A stretch of DNA of 64,000 nucleotides, taken from Butyriboletus loyo. Taxonomy: Eukaryota > Basidiomycota > Agaricomycetes > Boletales > Boletaceae. Shown here one piece after another: positions 21,027 through 32,379 of the stretch (its first letter is position 1; each line of letters starts with the position of its first letter). The DNA is taken from positions 124,001 to 188,000 of the forward strand of contig JBBPSI010000003.1 of NCBI GenBank assembly GCA_038093515.1, written 5' to 3'. The notes beneath the pieces are model-generated. The model worked only from the letters and a program-made list of their open reading frames with translations. It made no database searches and was not told the origin of the DNA. A program made the position numbers and the translations under genes.

Positions 21027-23223
21027 TTACCCATAGTTGGGATATGGTTGAGGTGGTCTTTGCGCCGGCCCTTGGAAATGCGAGGTATTACCAAAGGAGG
21101 ATGAAATACTCGGAGGAAGCTGTGTACGCTGAGGAACATCTAGCAATGGTGGCGGCGGCGGCGGCAGTGGCTGATACGCGGGCTGAACGGAATGATATCC
21201 AAGGGGTGGCTGGGGCAATGCTGGTGGCCTTGGAGGAGGATTCCCTTGTACCTGCAACGGAGGTACGGGGAGTGGAGGCGGGCGAGAGCTAATGAGCTCA
21301 GCTAGAGCTGGATGGCCAGGCGCAGATGGTATTCTGCGATAGTGCGGAGGGACAGGAGGAGCAGGAGGAAAGGACCCGCTGCTCGGAAAACCCGCGCCAA
21401 TCTGGTGAGGGAAGCTCGAGGACGGCGGGACGGCTACCGAATAGCGACGATCTCGCTGGAATTGTCCAGGTTGAGGCAAAGGTCTGGATCCCATAGTAGA
21501 GGAACTGAGAGCTGCAAGAGGAGACAGGATCTCGGAAGATGGTGACGGCGTAGTAGGAGCATGTGCTGGATACATCTGAGGAGGTGTCGAATGAACTGGG
21601 GTAGGTGGAGGAAGTGGACTACCATACTCTGCGGACTGCGTAGGAAATGGCACGGTTTGCTCGTGACCCAAAGACGTCAGTTGATATGAATGATAGTCAG
21701 GTACTTGTGAGGTGCTCAATGAGTGTGAGATACGATGAGAAGCGACACTTGATGGTGGTGGTAGTAGGGGAGGGGGTACCGTCAAAGAGGTTGGTGTTGA
21801 TGGCACAGTTGTGTATCCAGGGTGTGGGTGATGAGGGGAATATCTAGCACGCGAAAGTGGATTGGGAGATGGTGAATGAGATGGATGTCCCTGTGTGACG
21901 CTGAATGTGGAAGGTTCAGGTGAGTATGATACTGAGGCGTAGCTGGACGAGGTGGGAACACTGGAAATAGGTACGAAACCGGATGAGGGAGGTATGCTAT
22001 ATCTAGGACCATGATTCCGGACAGGTGGGGGATGACTGGAGACTGATCCATTTTCATAAGTTGGATAGTAGGAAGCACTAAAACTAAGACGAGACTGGGG
22101 AGTCATTGGAGTAGTCGCATTGTCGTACACAAAGCTAGATTCTTCTATTTGACCATGCTGCTCGTAGGAGTGTGAACCAGGCAGCGGTAATGGATGAAAG
22201 CCTGTGGATGTCGACGGCCTCAGTGTCTGATTCGAGGATTGAGAAAGCGTATCAGACGGCACGTATGCGAGAAGGGGAAATTAACTGACTGCGCAATTGT
22301 CCCGCGATCGATGATCTACCACACCAAGCTCTGCAAAATCATTGGTCATCTGTTCCATTGACGATGCCACGTTCCATTGCTCGTAAGGGGGTGCATACAA
22401 TTCTGGACGGGAGGCGCGGAGGGATGATGGCAAGGAATCAAGCTGACAAACTGCGCTAGCTGGCACGGGCTGAGTGGTGGGATGCGTGTTCCCATCCAAC
22501 GAGGCAGAACCGTCCGCAGGGACAAATGATCCAGGTCCACCATAGTTCTTATTTGATATCGTTGGTTTCCGAAAGGATTTCTTCTCTGGCGGGGGTTCCT
22601 GATGATGGTGGATCAGCATGGTTGCTGAACCATTTGCTTCACAACGTACATTCGACCAGAACGTCAATTCAACATAGACCTCGCCTGCATACTTGTCTTT
22701 GTTCATGAGAGTAAACCACTCTGAAGCGGGATCAACAAGATTGACCAGGATTGACATCAATTAACTAACCATCCGTCTCGCCCTTTGTCAAAGCTTCCGT
22801 GAGATCAACAAGCGCCTCCCCGATGAAGTCTGGATCACGCGCATCATCAGCGTAGCATTGAAGCCTCATAAAGTTCCCGCCCTTAATCTTCTTGGGACCC
22901 CTCTTCTTTGGAGGGAGCGGCGGGGGAGTATTACTCCCTGGCGCAGACCGAACGAGGCCAGCCTCTACATCCTCGAATATGGTAAACCGGAATTCCTCGT
23001 CCCACTCTGGGTGCTGGCCACCGCGCTTGATTACTTTGGTTCGTCGCTTCTGCTCATTCAGCGTCACCAGACAGTAGGGTGCTTGTTTCCCAATATGCCT
23101 TTTATTTGGCAGGTTTTTCTACCCTTGCTGTCAGAAAGTCAGCCGCAAAGGTTAGTAGGAGTGCCGTACCGCTTTGAGCACGACAACTATGAGCGTCCCG
23201 ATTTCGTGAGGCGTGAAGGACAT
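21027..23223 (-). CDS. C2-domain protein with long proline-rich tail (Inn1/Fic1-like cytokinesis factor)
   Basis: Exons: 23223-23170, 23118-22770, 22720-22650, 22598-22290, 22226-21027; 660 residues. The C2 domain is at residues 1-160: GTLIVVVLKAKNLPNKRHIGK, then PYCLVTLNEQ and HPEWDEEFRF, with a KKRGPKKIKGG basic insert. The remaining 500 residues are rich in Pro, Ser and Tyr, with PPPLPVPPL, PPPPPPLLD and similar stretches suited to SH3 domains. This order matches budding-yeast Inn1 and S. pombe Fic1, which join the actomyosin ring and septum synthesis through Cyk3/Hof1/Cdc15 SH3 domains. The orthology is inferred from architecture; general C2 membrane binding is family knowledge. The GGC/GGT-type repeats on the plus strand here simply reflect the Pro codons. 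Confidence 0.8.
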
Positions 23224-23420
23224 GAATTAGACGCTGGACGACGATGGACAAAGGGAAGGATGGAGAAACGAATGTACGTCCTGCCTTACGCGTCAATCGC
23301 ACTTCATCAACGAGACGAGTGTCCACAAAAAACAACAGTCCAGTGGCTGTGCTAATGAAATTGTTCCTCGTATGTAAACTCATCAAAAAATCCAGAGACA
23401 TGCTTGCAGAACAAACGTAT

Positions 23421-25808
23421 TTATTGCCCCGGCGTGTAAGGCTCACAGCTGTCGAATATGAGGTGGGGCTTTCGTTGAGCAAGATCCAAAATCATCTCGC
23501 TAAAGTAACTATTGGCCCATGCAAACCAGGATCGAGTATACTCGTTCCCGTTGTAAATGTTGATAGACTCGTGGACCAGGCCAAGTCCCGCCGTGTTCTG
23601 TATATGCTTAGTTGGGTCATAACGAGGCACCGCAGGAACTCACATTGACAATCATGTACAGGGACTCCAGGATTTCGTCGTCGTCATCACTCCCAAATAC
23701 ATTAGTGATTTGTGACATTGGCCACGGGTTCCATGCAGCAATGTGGGGACCACTGTGGGTGAGTAGTCGAGACTCGCTCGTCGTAAATTCGGGTCACTTA
23801 CCCAATGCCGCCGAAGTTTTGGCCCTCGGCGTAATAAGGGTTTTGGCGAGACATCAATATCTTCTTCGTCTTGACATAGGTAGAGTCATTCTTGCCAAGA
23901 AACCCTAGGTAAGGGAGTGAAAGGAGGGACTAAAAGAGGGTTCATGTACATCCATTTGGATCAAAAGAGGCACGCTCACCGGAACATTGGCGTCATCCAT
24001 CATGTAAATGGAACCAAGTCCTTGACCACGGATCAGTCGCATTGACTATCAAAATTCTCCAGAACACACCGTTGATCTCGTATGCAAAGACATTGTCAAT
24101 GATCTAAGCAACAGCGTTCATTAGTACCGATTGCAACCTCGGGGTTGAAACCTACAGCATGCGCATAGATGGCTTCCCTGATACTCTGGCTCCATTGCTT
24201 GGCCTGAGCACTGACGTTAGCTGCGATACCAGCATCATCGAGTATTGTGGCCAAGTTGTTCAGTTCGACACTGAGCATGGCATTCGCCGGCGTGAGGAAA
24301 GCTGATACATACGATCGGCTGGCTTAGCACCAAGATTGTCGTTGTAAACTCACCGTAGACGGACAAATCGTCGGAGGGACGATGACTAGTTCCAACCATA
24401 CCTGTATAACCTTTGGGTTCGCCATTGCCGCCATTGTTGATAGAGCCGGCGAGGGACCCTGGAAGCCCAGTCCAATTGTAATACGAGATGAAGTTGAAGT
24501 TGGCGTCAAACGAGGGTTGGGACTGTTCATCCATAACATGGAAGATCTGATCGATTGCAGATAACCCTATGTGGCGATAAGTGTTGATCGATCCTTAGCA
24601 GGAGGAGCAGAAAATGGACTTGCAATCGGTATTCATCATTGATGAGTCATTTGTCGCTTTGTAGTAAGTTGCGGATAATTTGATGAAACTACACAGTGAG
24701 TTGAGTTCATACTACATCATCCAAACATTTGTAATGCTCTGATCCTCTCAGTAGCAAATTTTGAGGCATACCTTGCATTCAAACACGGTTAGGTTGTTGA
24801 CGGGACTGATACGATCAATCCAATTCTCGTCCTGAAGTACCTATAGGATGTAACTTACGGATTAACGACTACGTGCTCGGCCCAGGAATTATGGGAGAGA
24901 GATAAACTGCTCTCCGGAGGGGGATGGAAAGCACCACAGTAGGGATGTTCGGAGATATATCGTGCCTCATTATTGATGACAGCCTTGATGAGGGTGGCAA
25001 GTTCCTGATCTATCGACAAGAGGTTACGATAGTGCGCAAACTAAATCACTTCCATGAGCACTCGGGGGAGTTTCGGGCTCGGGAACAAACCTGGTTTCCA
25101 GTGTCTCGAAGCCACTGCGCACTTCAGAAACGACATCAGTGGAATATCTATCTATTTTAAGTTGAGCATACGAAATGTCACCGGTGATGATAAAAGCCAA
25201 GTTTTCAGCCTGTGTACGGAGTTAACATTTGGTACCACATTTCGACTGACAACATACCTTGTTGAAGTATTTGACGGTGGTGTCTTGTGAGTCACATAAT
25301 ACGTCAACTTGAAGGAGGTCTAACTATCACTCGTCAAGTCGACACTCACCAAGGGTGTTTGGGAATGTGTTTTCGAACAGACGTGCGACATCGGGATCCT
25401 TTAAGCGCGCATTCATGTCCGAAATGACTTTCTATGGGTGAGCATTTAAGATATCGACCCAAGAGAGACTCTGACACAATCTACCTCGACAGATGTGCTG
25501 TTGAAAGTACGGCACACAGGATCAGGTCGCATATAGGGCAGGCCCAAAGGGCCAGAAGAAGGGTTGCCGTGCGGTGTCTGGAGATCGTTATTAGGCATCG
25601 AATGACTGATCAGACGCAGTTGTCTTACTTGTGAATACATGGAATAGTCTGGGCAGCCCGCACCAGCGTTGAGAACACCCATCGTAGACACGGCAAGCGT
25701 GAGTCTCCCCAGGCGTTGCGGAAGAGTGCGGGGTAGAGAGTTCCATGACAGCTCCCAAGCCCTTTCCATGAGCGCGGACAGCACCAATTGATACGAAGAC
25801 CATGACAT
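23421..25808 (-). CDS. Glycoside hydrolase family 125 exo-alpha-1,6-mannosidase
   Basis: About a dozen small exons; first ones 25808-25629, 25577-25485, 25431-25350, 25283-25258, 25209-25172, 25121-25091. Family (DUF1237/GH125) motifs in order: CPDYSMYSQ then PHGNPSSGPLGLPYMRP; the GDI-S-AQWLRDTGNQ motif formed over an exon junction; LIKAVINNEARYI; SYYNWTGLPGSL; MDDANVP and SRQNPYYAEG; and a C-terminal HESINIYNGNEYTRSWFAW before the stop. GH125 enzymes remove alpha-1,6-linked mannose by inversion; fungal members act on N- or O-glycan or wall mannan. An N-terminal hydrophobic segment may be a signal or anchor. Exact exon edges in the middle (24,0xx-24,9xx) were not all resolved. Confidence 0.85.
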
Positions 25809-26077
25809 GGATGCTTGCAAGTTGCGAGTCTGTTCAAGCACACAGCGGGATGGTGGCAATTAAGTCAAAAATGTTCCGAACGATCAAGCAAGTGCGCGAG
25901 TGTGAATAGTAAACACAGTATACGCTATATGCAGAGTAGTCAAGAAGGGGCCACTATAGTATACCATGACGCATAGAGTATGATCGAATAAACTGATTCT
26001 GCTCAGGGGACAACAAGAAAGAATATCAGTGTTCAAACGTTCAACGTTCAACGACAGTCATAAGTGCAGCAGGGAAT

Positions 26078-27787
26078 TCAACTTTCTTCACCCACGAACG
26101 GGGCTTTCAAAGCTGCCGCACCTGTCGACCGTCCCAACGTCGAGGGTACGTCTTCTTCATAACGTTCTTGAGTTCCACCGCATCCAGACATTGCTTGGTT
26201 CCGGTCATCATCTCCGCCAACCTCGCCAGCAAGAGGCACACCTCGATGTTCAGACTCGAACGGCGACTCCGTACCTACCCCGCCTTCAACCACACTCTCA
26301 TTAGCCTTCTCATCGTCCCCATCTTCCAAGCTCACTGGCCCGCCAGCTTTCATACTGTTGCTCGTCCACAGATTCTTGTTCCCCGTTATTAAGCCTGGAC
26401 CATTCCCAAGAACCTTGGCACTCCATCCACTGACTTCGCTATCCCAGCTTTCTCTCCTCGAGCTTCTGGGTCTGAGGGCGCGGACACTGGCGTCCACGTC
26501 CCGCTCCCCATCGACATCCAAGCGATCATCATCAACAAGAAGAAATTGGCTAGTGTTCTCCCCCTCTGGATCACCAAGGACACTACCTCCTAGGTGAGAG
26601 ATGGAGTCGCCACCTCCAAGTAAGCCAGACAGGGTCGCGGACCCCAACGAACCAATGGTCACGCGTGCTCCGGGTATCGCATATGCCGAGGAAGCAAGCG
26701 TAAGTATCGAGGCGTTGTCAAGGGGTGGTGAAGAGGGACGTGGATTATTTCGCGGATGGTGCGCCGTATGGAGCGGCGCCTGAAGCCCATGGACATTGTG
26801 TCCCAACAGCCCAGAGTTTGATGAAACGAAATTTGCATGTGCCAAGGAGGAAGGAGGATACGATACAGATTGGGAGGATGGTGAGAGGGCGGAAAATGTG
26901 ATAGATGCGCCGCTACCAACCAGGCCACCATTGGTACCGGTGGAAGATGAGCGTGCATGAAGTGCATGGCGTGACGAGATCTGTGATACAGGGGTCGCAG
27001 GGACCTGGGCAATGTGCCCCACACCTGCAGGCGGTAGATCGATACTAAGGACAGTGGTGGGTTTGGTGCTAGCCGCAATACTGCGGAAGGTTCGTGGATG
27101 AGAAATGTAAGATGAAGAGGAGTGGGAAAGCGATGGTGATGGGGGGGAGCTGGGGGGGAGAGGACGCAATGATGCATCCTCATCCGCCTCGAGGGCGCTC
27201 GCAGGAGACCACATCGAATCACGAGCTAGGGACGAGTGGCGGGTGGAGGCATCCACGTTATCATCATCACCAGAAAATAGAGAATGATTGTGCTCAGTGT
27301 CTACGTCATTGAGAGAGATGGTACGTCGTTGCGACACAGCAGATGGAACACCTCGTCTGTGATGATGGAGGGCACCCTGCCGCTGTGATGTGGGAGAGGT
27401 AACCTGCGGCCAAGGAGAGGAGGCGGATCGGCCATTAGGTCGTGAAGCGGGCGTGTTTGCGACACCAAAATGATTCTTGGGATTTGGGACGGCCGTTTGG
27501 GCAACATTCAAACGGTTTCCATCTTGGACCCTCCTTGCCCTGACTGACCCGCCGAGTTTGCGCTGGAACCAGTTGATGATTGGCTTGCTAGAGCGATGGG
27601 GCATTTTCTTAGCATACAGCTGCTCTGACACCGGTGTTGGATTCGATGGGAGTGGGGCTCTGCGAGCAACGGACTGTGGGGGCTCCTTCTTTGCCAGTGA
27701 GCTATCTGCATTCACCAACTTGGGTTGAGGCATCTGCGAGTGGTGATCCCGAGACCTCGCGGGAGTTGTAGTCGCTGGAGACATCAA
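26078..27787 (-). CDS. Large intronless Ser/Pro-rich protein, conserved in basidiomycetes, function unknown
   Basis: A single 569-residue open frame. Short ordered-looking islands stand out in a disordered background: INWFQRKLGG near residue 70, PLDNASILTLASSAYAIPG near 350, and DSISHLGG followed by RPRSSRRESWDSEVSGWSA towards the C-terminus. The first contains a basic amphipathic stretch; the others resemble phosphorylation-rich docking motifs. I do not know a function. It has no introns although most neighbours have many. The start could be either of two adjacent ATGs (27787 or 27784). Confidence 0.65.
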   Translation of the reverse strand: MMSPATTTPARSRDHHSQMPQPKLVNADSSLAKKEPPQSVARRAPLPSNPTPVSEQLYAKKMPHRSSKPIINWFQRKLGGSVRARRVQDGNRLNVAQTAVPNPKNHFGVANTPASRPNGRSASSPWPQVTSPTSQRQGALHHHRRGVPSAVSQRRTISLNDVDTEHNHSLFSGDDDNVDASTRHSSLARDSMWSPASALEADEDASLRPLPPSSPPSPSLSHSSSSYISHPRTFRSIAASTKPTTVLSIDLPPAGVGHIAQVPATPVSQISSRHALHARSSSTGTNGGLVGSGASITFSALSPSSQSVSYPPSSLAHANFVSSNSGLLGHNVHGLQAPLHTAHHPRNNPRPSSPPLDNASILTLASSAYAIPGARVTIGSLGSATLSGLLGGGDSISHLGGSVLGDPEGENTSQFLLVDDDRLDVDGERDVDASVRALRPRSSRRESWDSEVSGWSAKVLGNGPGLITGNKNLWTSNSMKAGGPVSLEDGDDEKANESVVEGGVGTESPFESEHRGVPLAGEVGGDDDRNQAMSGCGGTQERYEEDVPSTLGRSTGAAALKAPFVGEES

Positions 27788-27988
27788 ACTCCAGTCTTGA
27801 GTGATACCCCGGGACTCTACTCGGAAGAGGAGGAAAGAGAAAGAAAAGGAGATAGCGGAAGGACTCGTTCAAGTGCTTCGCCATGTAAATTACCACAAGT
27901 TTGGCTCTGTCTGGGCTCTGCCTCGGATGCAGTAACGCTCGGTTCGCCATGTTTCCTACTACTACATGCATACACAACGCCTGGATTT

Positions 27989-30691
27989 TCACCATTCTGT
28001 CTTGTTCGTCTTCACCGAAACAACTGGGATCTTGTTCCCCTTATATCCGAACCCATCCAACCACGGCCAAACGGTGCTCCTGCGCTGCTCAAACGTGGCG
28101 ATGGCATCCTCCTTCTGTAGCGTCAGCGCAATGTCATCCAGACCATTCAACAAACGGTGACGTCGAAAAGAATCCACCGTAAAGTGGATCGCTGGCTTTC
28201 CATTCTCCCGTCTTACTTCCTGCTTCTCAAGGTCGACCTCAAGCTCCACACCTGCCTCTGCGTCCACGGCAAGGTCTTTGCACTCCGCCTGAGAAAGCGA
28301 CAAAGGAAGCATGCCGTTTTGCATGGCGTTGTTCCGGAAAATCTCGCCGAAGCTTGGGGCGATAACGCAACGAATTCCGAAGTCATTCCTGTAATTCGTG
28401 ATCGTCAATTTGAGAGCCAGATGATCAGACTCGGTCGGAAGGACCCACAAGCTCCATGCAGCGTGCTCTCGAGAGCTGCCACAACCAAAGTTCAGCTCAG
28501 TGACGACGAGGATCCTCGCCTGGTCATATGGAGCACGGTTCAGGACAAAGTCCGTCTTCTCCCCTGTCTTGGGGTCGAAGCGAATAGCATAGAACAACGC
28601 ATTGGATAGACCAGTACGTTTCAATGTTTTAAGGAATTGTTTGGGAATGATCATGTCTGTGTCGACGTTGGCCATGTGCAAAGGTGCAGCGACTCCTTTA
28701 ACAATAACAAATTTCGGAACCCCAGAGCCCAAAGACGGGGAGAGTTTTATGGAAGACGCGCCAGATGGGTAAGCGAGAGGCTGCGGCGAGGGAGGAGGGA
28801 GGACAGGGTCTGTCAAGAACTCGTGCGGACTCGTTTGCTTCAGCGTTGGCGTTTCGGTGACGGTAGTCCCCGCCCTTGAATCCAGGAATTTCCGGATGTC
28901 AGTAAGCTTGCCCGAAATGGCTGCAGCTGCTGCCATAGCAGGACTGACGAGGTGAGTCCGCCCTCCAGCGCCTTGACGACCTTCAAAGTTGCGATTACTT
29001 GTGCTGGCACAGCGCTCGCCAGGGGCGAGCTGATCTGGATTCATGCCTAAGCACATAGAACATCCAGCCTCTCGCCAATCAAAACCCGCTCGCTTGAAGA
29101 TAATATCTAATCCCTCTGCCTCTGCGTGCTGCTTAACTAACCCCGAACCAGGTACAACCATAGCTTGGACATTTGGTGACACCTTGGCGTCGGGGCCGGC
29201 AGCCAAGACGACTCGAGCAGCAGAACGGAGATCTTCGACACGACTGTTGGTGCAGGAGCCAATGAAGACTTTGTCCAACGCAATGCCTTCTATAGGGTTA
29301 TTCGGTTGCAGACCCATATAGGCCAAGGCCCGCTCTGCAGACGCCCGCTTAGCGGGGTCTGTCATTGCTGTAGGATCCGGAACGGAACCGGTGATAGGAA
29401 CAACATCTTGCGGGGATGTGCCCCACGTTACAGTGGGTGGTATATTGGCTGCATCAATCTTTACTTCGGTATCGAATTTTGCGTCGTCGTCGCTCTTGAG
29501 GGTACGCCAATAGGCTACAGCACGTTCCCAGGCTTCGCCTTTGGGAGCCAGGGGACGATTGCGGAGGTATTCAAAGGTAACTTCATCTGGTGCAACCATA
29601 CCAGCTCGGGCACCAGCTTCGATACTCATGTTACAGACGCTCATCCGGGCCTCCATGCTAAAGTTGCGAAAGACGGAGCCAGCGTATTCGATGACATGGC
29701 CTGTGCCTCCAGCTGTTCCGATGCGTCCGATGATATGCAGGATGACGTCCTTCGAGTTCACACCTTCGGCGAGCTCACCGTCTACGGTGACTCGCATGTT
29801 CTTCCCCTTTCGTTGCAGCAAGGATTGGGTAGCAAGGACATGCTCGACTTCGGATGTTCCGATGCCGAACGCCAAGGACCCAAACGCGCCATGGGCTATG
29901 CAAAAGAAATATGAATGACAACAAAGATCTAATATTACGGACATACTGGAGGTATGTGAATCACCACAGACGCATGTTATACCCGGAAGCTGTAAAAAGT
30001 CAGTGTTATATACTGAATGCAAAAGTACGGGATGGCGCCTCACTGTGAAACCCTGTTCGGGTCCGATGACGTGCACAATCCCTGTAGTTCTATCAATAAC
30101 GAAGTTGGCAAGGAGGGACAGATCTGCATACCCTGGCGTCGGTCCGTCAGACCGAAGTAAGTGAGTCCAAATTCTTTTACATTTTCTTCGACAGCCAAAC
30201 ACTGTGCGCGGGAATCGGGTTCTGCTATAAACGTACCGACGGACTTGTAATTTTTGCGGGAGATCGTACTTGTATTGAACGAGGATTCTGGTCTCGTTTC
30301 TGCACGACAGTGCGGAGTCACTCACGGAATGTTATGATCGACAGTTGCTAGGGTACAATCTGGCCGGCGAACATTTCGTCCGGCTGTCCGCCTACCCGCG
30401 CAATGAGCAAACAAAGTGGCATGAGCGAACGGGAAACGTACAGTCCCTCGAATGCCTGAGGGCTCGTGACTTCGTGGACAAGGTGACTGCGAACCAAGCT
30501 CAACAGCATGTTTACTTGTGAGGCCAATGCACACACCGATCAATGTAGATAAGGGCTAATCCATCCTCCAGGACATCGCTGAGGGCCAATGAGTTCAAAT
30601 GTCAATCGATATGCGCGGCTATCACTCACACGACATGGTCATCCCAGATTTTATCGTACAGGGTGCGGGGTCCAGTGACGGGGGCTGGCAT
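27989..30691 (-). CDS. LEU1: 3-isopropylmalate dehydratase (isopropylmalate isomerase), leucine biosynthesis
   Basis: Fused large and small subunit, as in all fungi. It starts at 30691 with [14 protein letters not shown] and reads through several small exons (the N-terminal [15 protein letters not shown], then [15 protein letters not shown]) into a long central part. Iron-sulfur and active-site motifs are [17 protein letters not shown] and [30 protein letters not shown] closes the large domain. The small domain has [15 protein letters not shown] and [15 protein letters not shown]. The enzyme isomerises 2- to 3-isopropylmalate using a 4Fe-4S cluster. Three introns (28389-28448, 29896-29946, 29990-30043) are multiples of three without stops. 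Usually cytosolic in yeast. Very firm assignment. Confidence 0.97.
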
Positions 30692-31804
30692 GATAGTGAG
30701 ATCGATTTCGACAGCGATGTGGACAGCAAGCGAAAGAGCGTTTTAATGAGGCTCGGTAACCCCCATTGTATTGTTTATGTAACCGAGGAGCAATCTCGGC
30801 CGAGCTGTCAAGATCGGCCGACGACTTCTACATGTGCCTTCAATTTTGCAGCTTACCACCTCTTTGTTGCAATGTCCTAGACATTGAGGACGTGTGTTTT
30901 CCACGCCTGCTTGTATTTGTCGAGCGAAATTTGTTTATCTGCTCTGGAAGGTCACAATCGAAAAGTGAGGTGCGTCAAAACGCGTCCGTTTTCTAATCCG
31001 CTCGATAGGAATGAGAATATAAAATAAACACCAAGTGTCCTCATTAACTCCTCGTCAAAGTGATGTGTTCCGTCCGTAGCCTGAACGACATTCTTGGCCA
31101 AGTTTCCAGTCACACCTACTATCTATCCGAACGAGCGGACTTTAAAATTTGCAGGTTCTCCCCTTGCAAGGCTTTCAGATCGAGACGTAATTTTAAGCTA
31201 CACGAGTGAATGCGAGTAAGCGTAGCCTCCCCCAAGCGCAAATGCTGTGACGTTGCCCCTATGAGGGGCTTCATCGACATCCACAAAGCTCTCCGCCATC
31301 ACGAGGACAGTGAAGTGAAGAGAGGACCAATATTTTCGGGTCTAGTTGCAAGGTACTTCTAATGCCGCCGGAGCATTGGGGCTGAATTTAGGCTGATCAT
31401 GCTTGATAAAGTCGTAAGCTTTTGTTGTCGGCGCTTCGGACGAGGAACATAGCTGTGTTGGACACGGGATATTGTCAAACTTGCCTTGCATTGGAAACAT
31501 CTAACTGCAATCGTGGGCGAGTGTCGACTATAATCCGCCAGAAGATTGTTGACAAGACTGATCACCACCCTCGTGCAATATAATTCCAGGTTTATGATCC
31601 TCTGACCCATATGGCCACTGGGAAAGGGTCGAGTATAGGGACAAGTACCAATCAAATCCACTGGGTTCTAAGTACTTGGGTGGACGTCTGCTTCAACTAG
31701 AGTGTACCGGGAAATGCCGTGCCTAAACTGCATAGTTTTCAGCCACACTAGCTAGCTCACTCGTAGACGACAAGCGTACAACCTCGAGTCTTCAAGTCGA
31801 CGTT
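30692..31804. other. Divergent intergenic region between LEU1 and RPL29
   Basis: About 1.1 kb between divergent start codons. Open frames lack motifs. The region probably contains the LEU1 promoter and a ribosomal-protein promoter; I could not place a named binding site (for example a Leu3 site) with confidence. Confidence 0.4.
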
Positions 31805-32203
31805 ATGGCCAAGTCCAAAAAGTGCGCACATCCCCGATTGTTTGGAACTGGCTTAACCCATCTCCAGCCACACTAACCACAACCAGATCCGCAAGTCCCA
31901 CCGCAATGGTATCAAGAGGCCACAGACTAAACGGACGCGCTCGTTAAAGGGGGTGTGTACTCGCACTTTCTATCCAAGTGCTCTCAAATGTTAAAGCTTT
32001 CTTTGTATAGGTTGATCCCAAGGTGCGATAAATTTGGTCATTCGATACCTGGAATCATAACTCACACTCTATCATGTAGTTCCGCAAGAATGCTCGCTAT
32101 GCACTTGTTGGATCCGTACGCTCGATCTTTTCCTAATCGTGGCCTTTATCTTATACCTTGGCAGCGAAAAGCACGGACAGAGCAAAGTGAAGAATCCTCA
32201 TGA
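31805..32203 (+). CDS. RPL29: 60S ribosomal protein eL29
   Basis: Five exons: 31805-31821, 31868-31952, 32011-32022, 32080-32115, 32165-32203; 62 residues. The joined product reads MAKSKNHTNHNQ, then KSHRNGIKRPQ, then SLKGVDPKFRKNARYALVG, and a basic end, which matches eL29 throughout. The first exon is 17 nt and the third only 12 nt (VDPK); four introns in a 62-codon gene is typical of fungal ribosomal protein genes. eL29 sits at the surface of the large subunit near the peptidyl-transferase region and is small and very basic. The assignment is secure; the tiny exons would be missed by simple predictors. Confidence 0.93.
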
Positions 32204-32379
32204 TCTCAGCGCTTTCCCTCCTCCCTATTGCAGCGCAGTGACGAATCAGAGTCGCTGGCGTAAAGATCACGCTCGACACATGTATCACCTATCGTAACTA
32301 TGACTTAGGTCATAAAAGTAACATTGCATTCCAATGTTTCCTCATGATGGTCGAGATTCTGGCGTAAGCGAATGATCCC

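Noticed and set aside
21160..21290. GGC/GGT-type trinucleotide repeat as a separate microsatellite
   Set aside because: On the minus strand this is the poly-proline coding part of the Inn1/Fic1-like gene.
30599..31661. Open frames between LEU1 and RPL29
   Set aside because: Partly antisense to the first LEU1 exons and otherwise without any motif.
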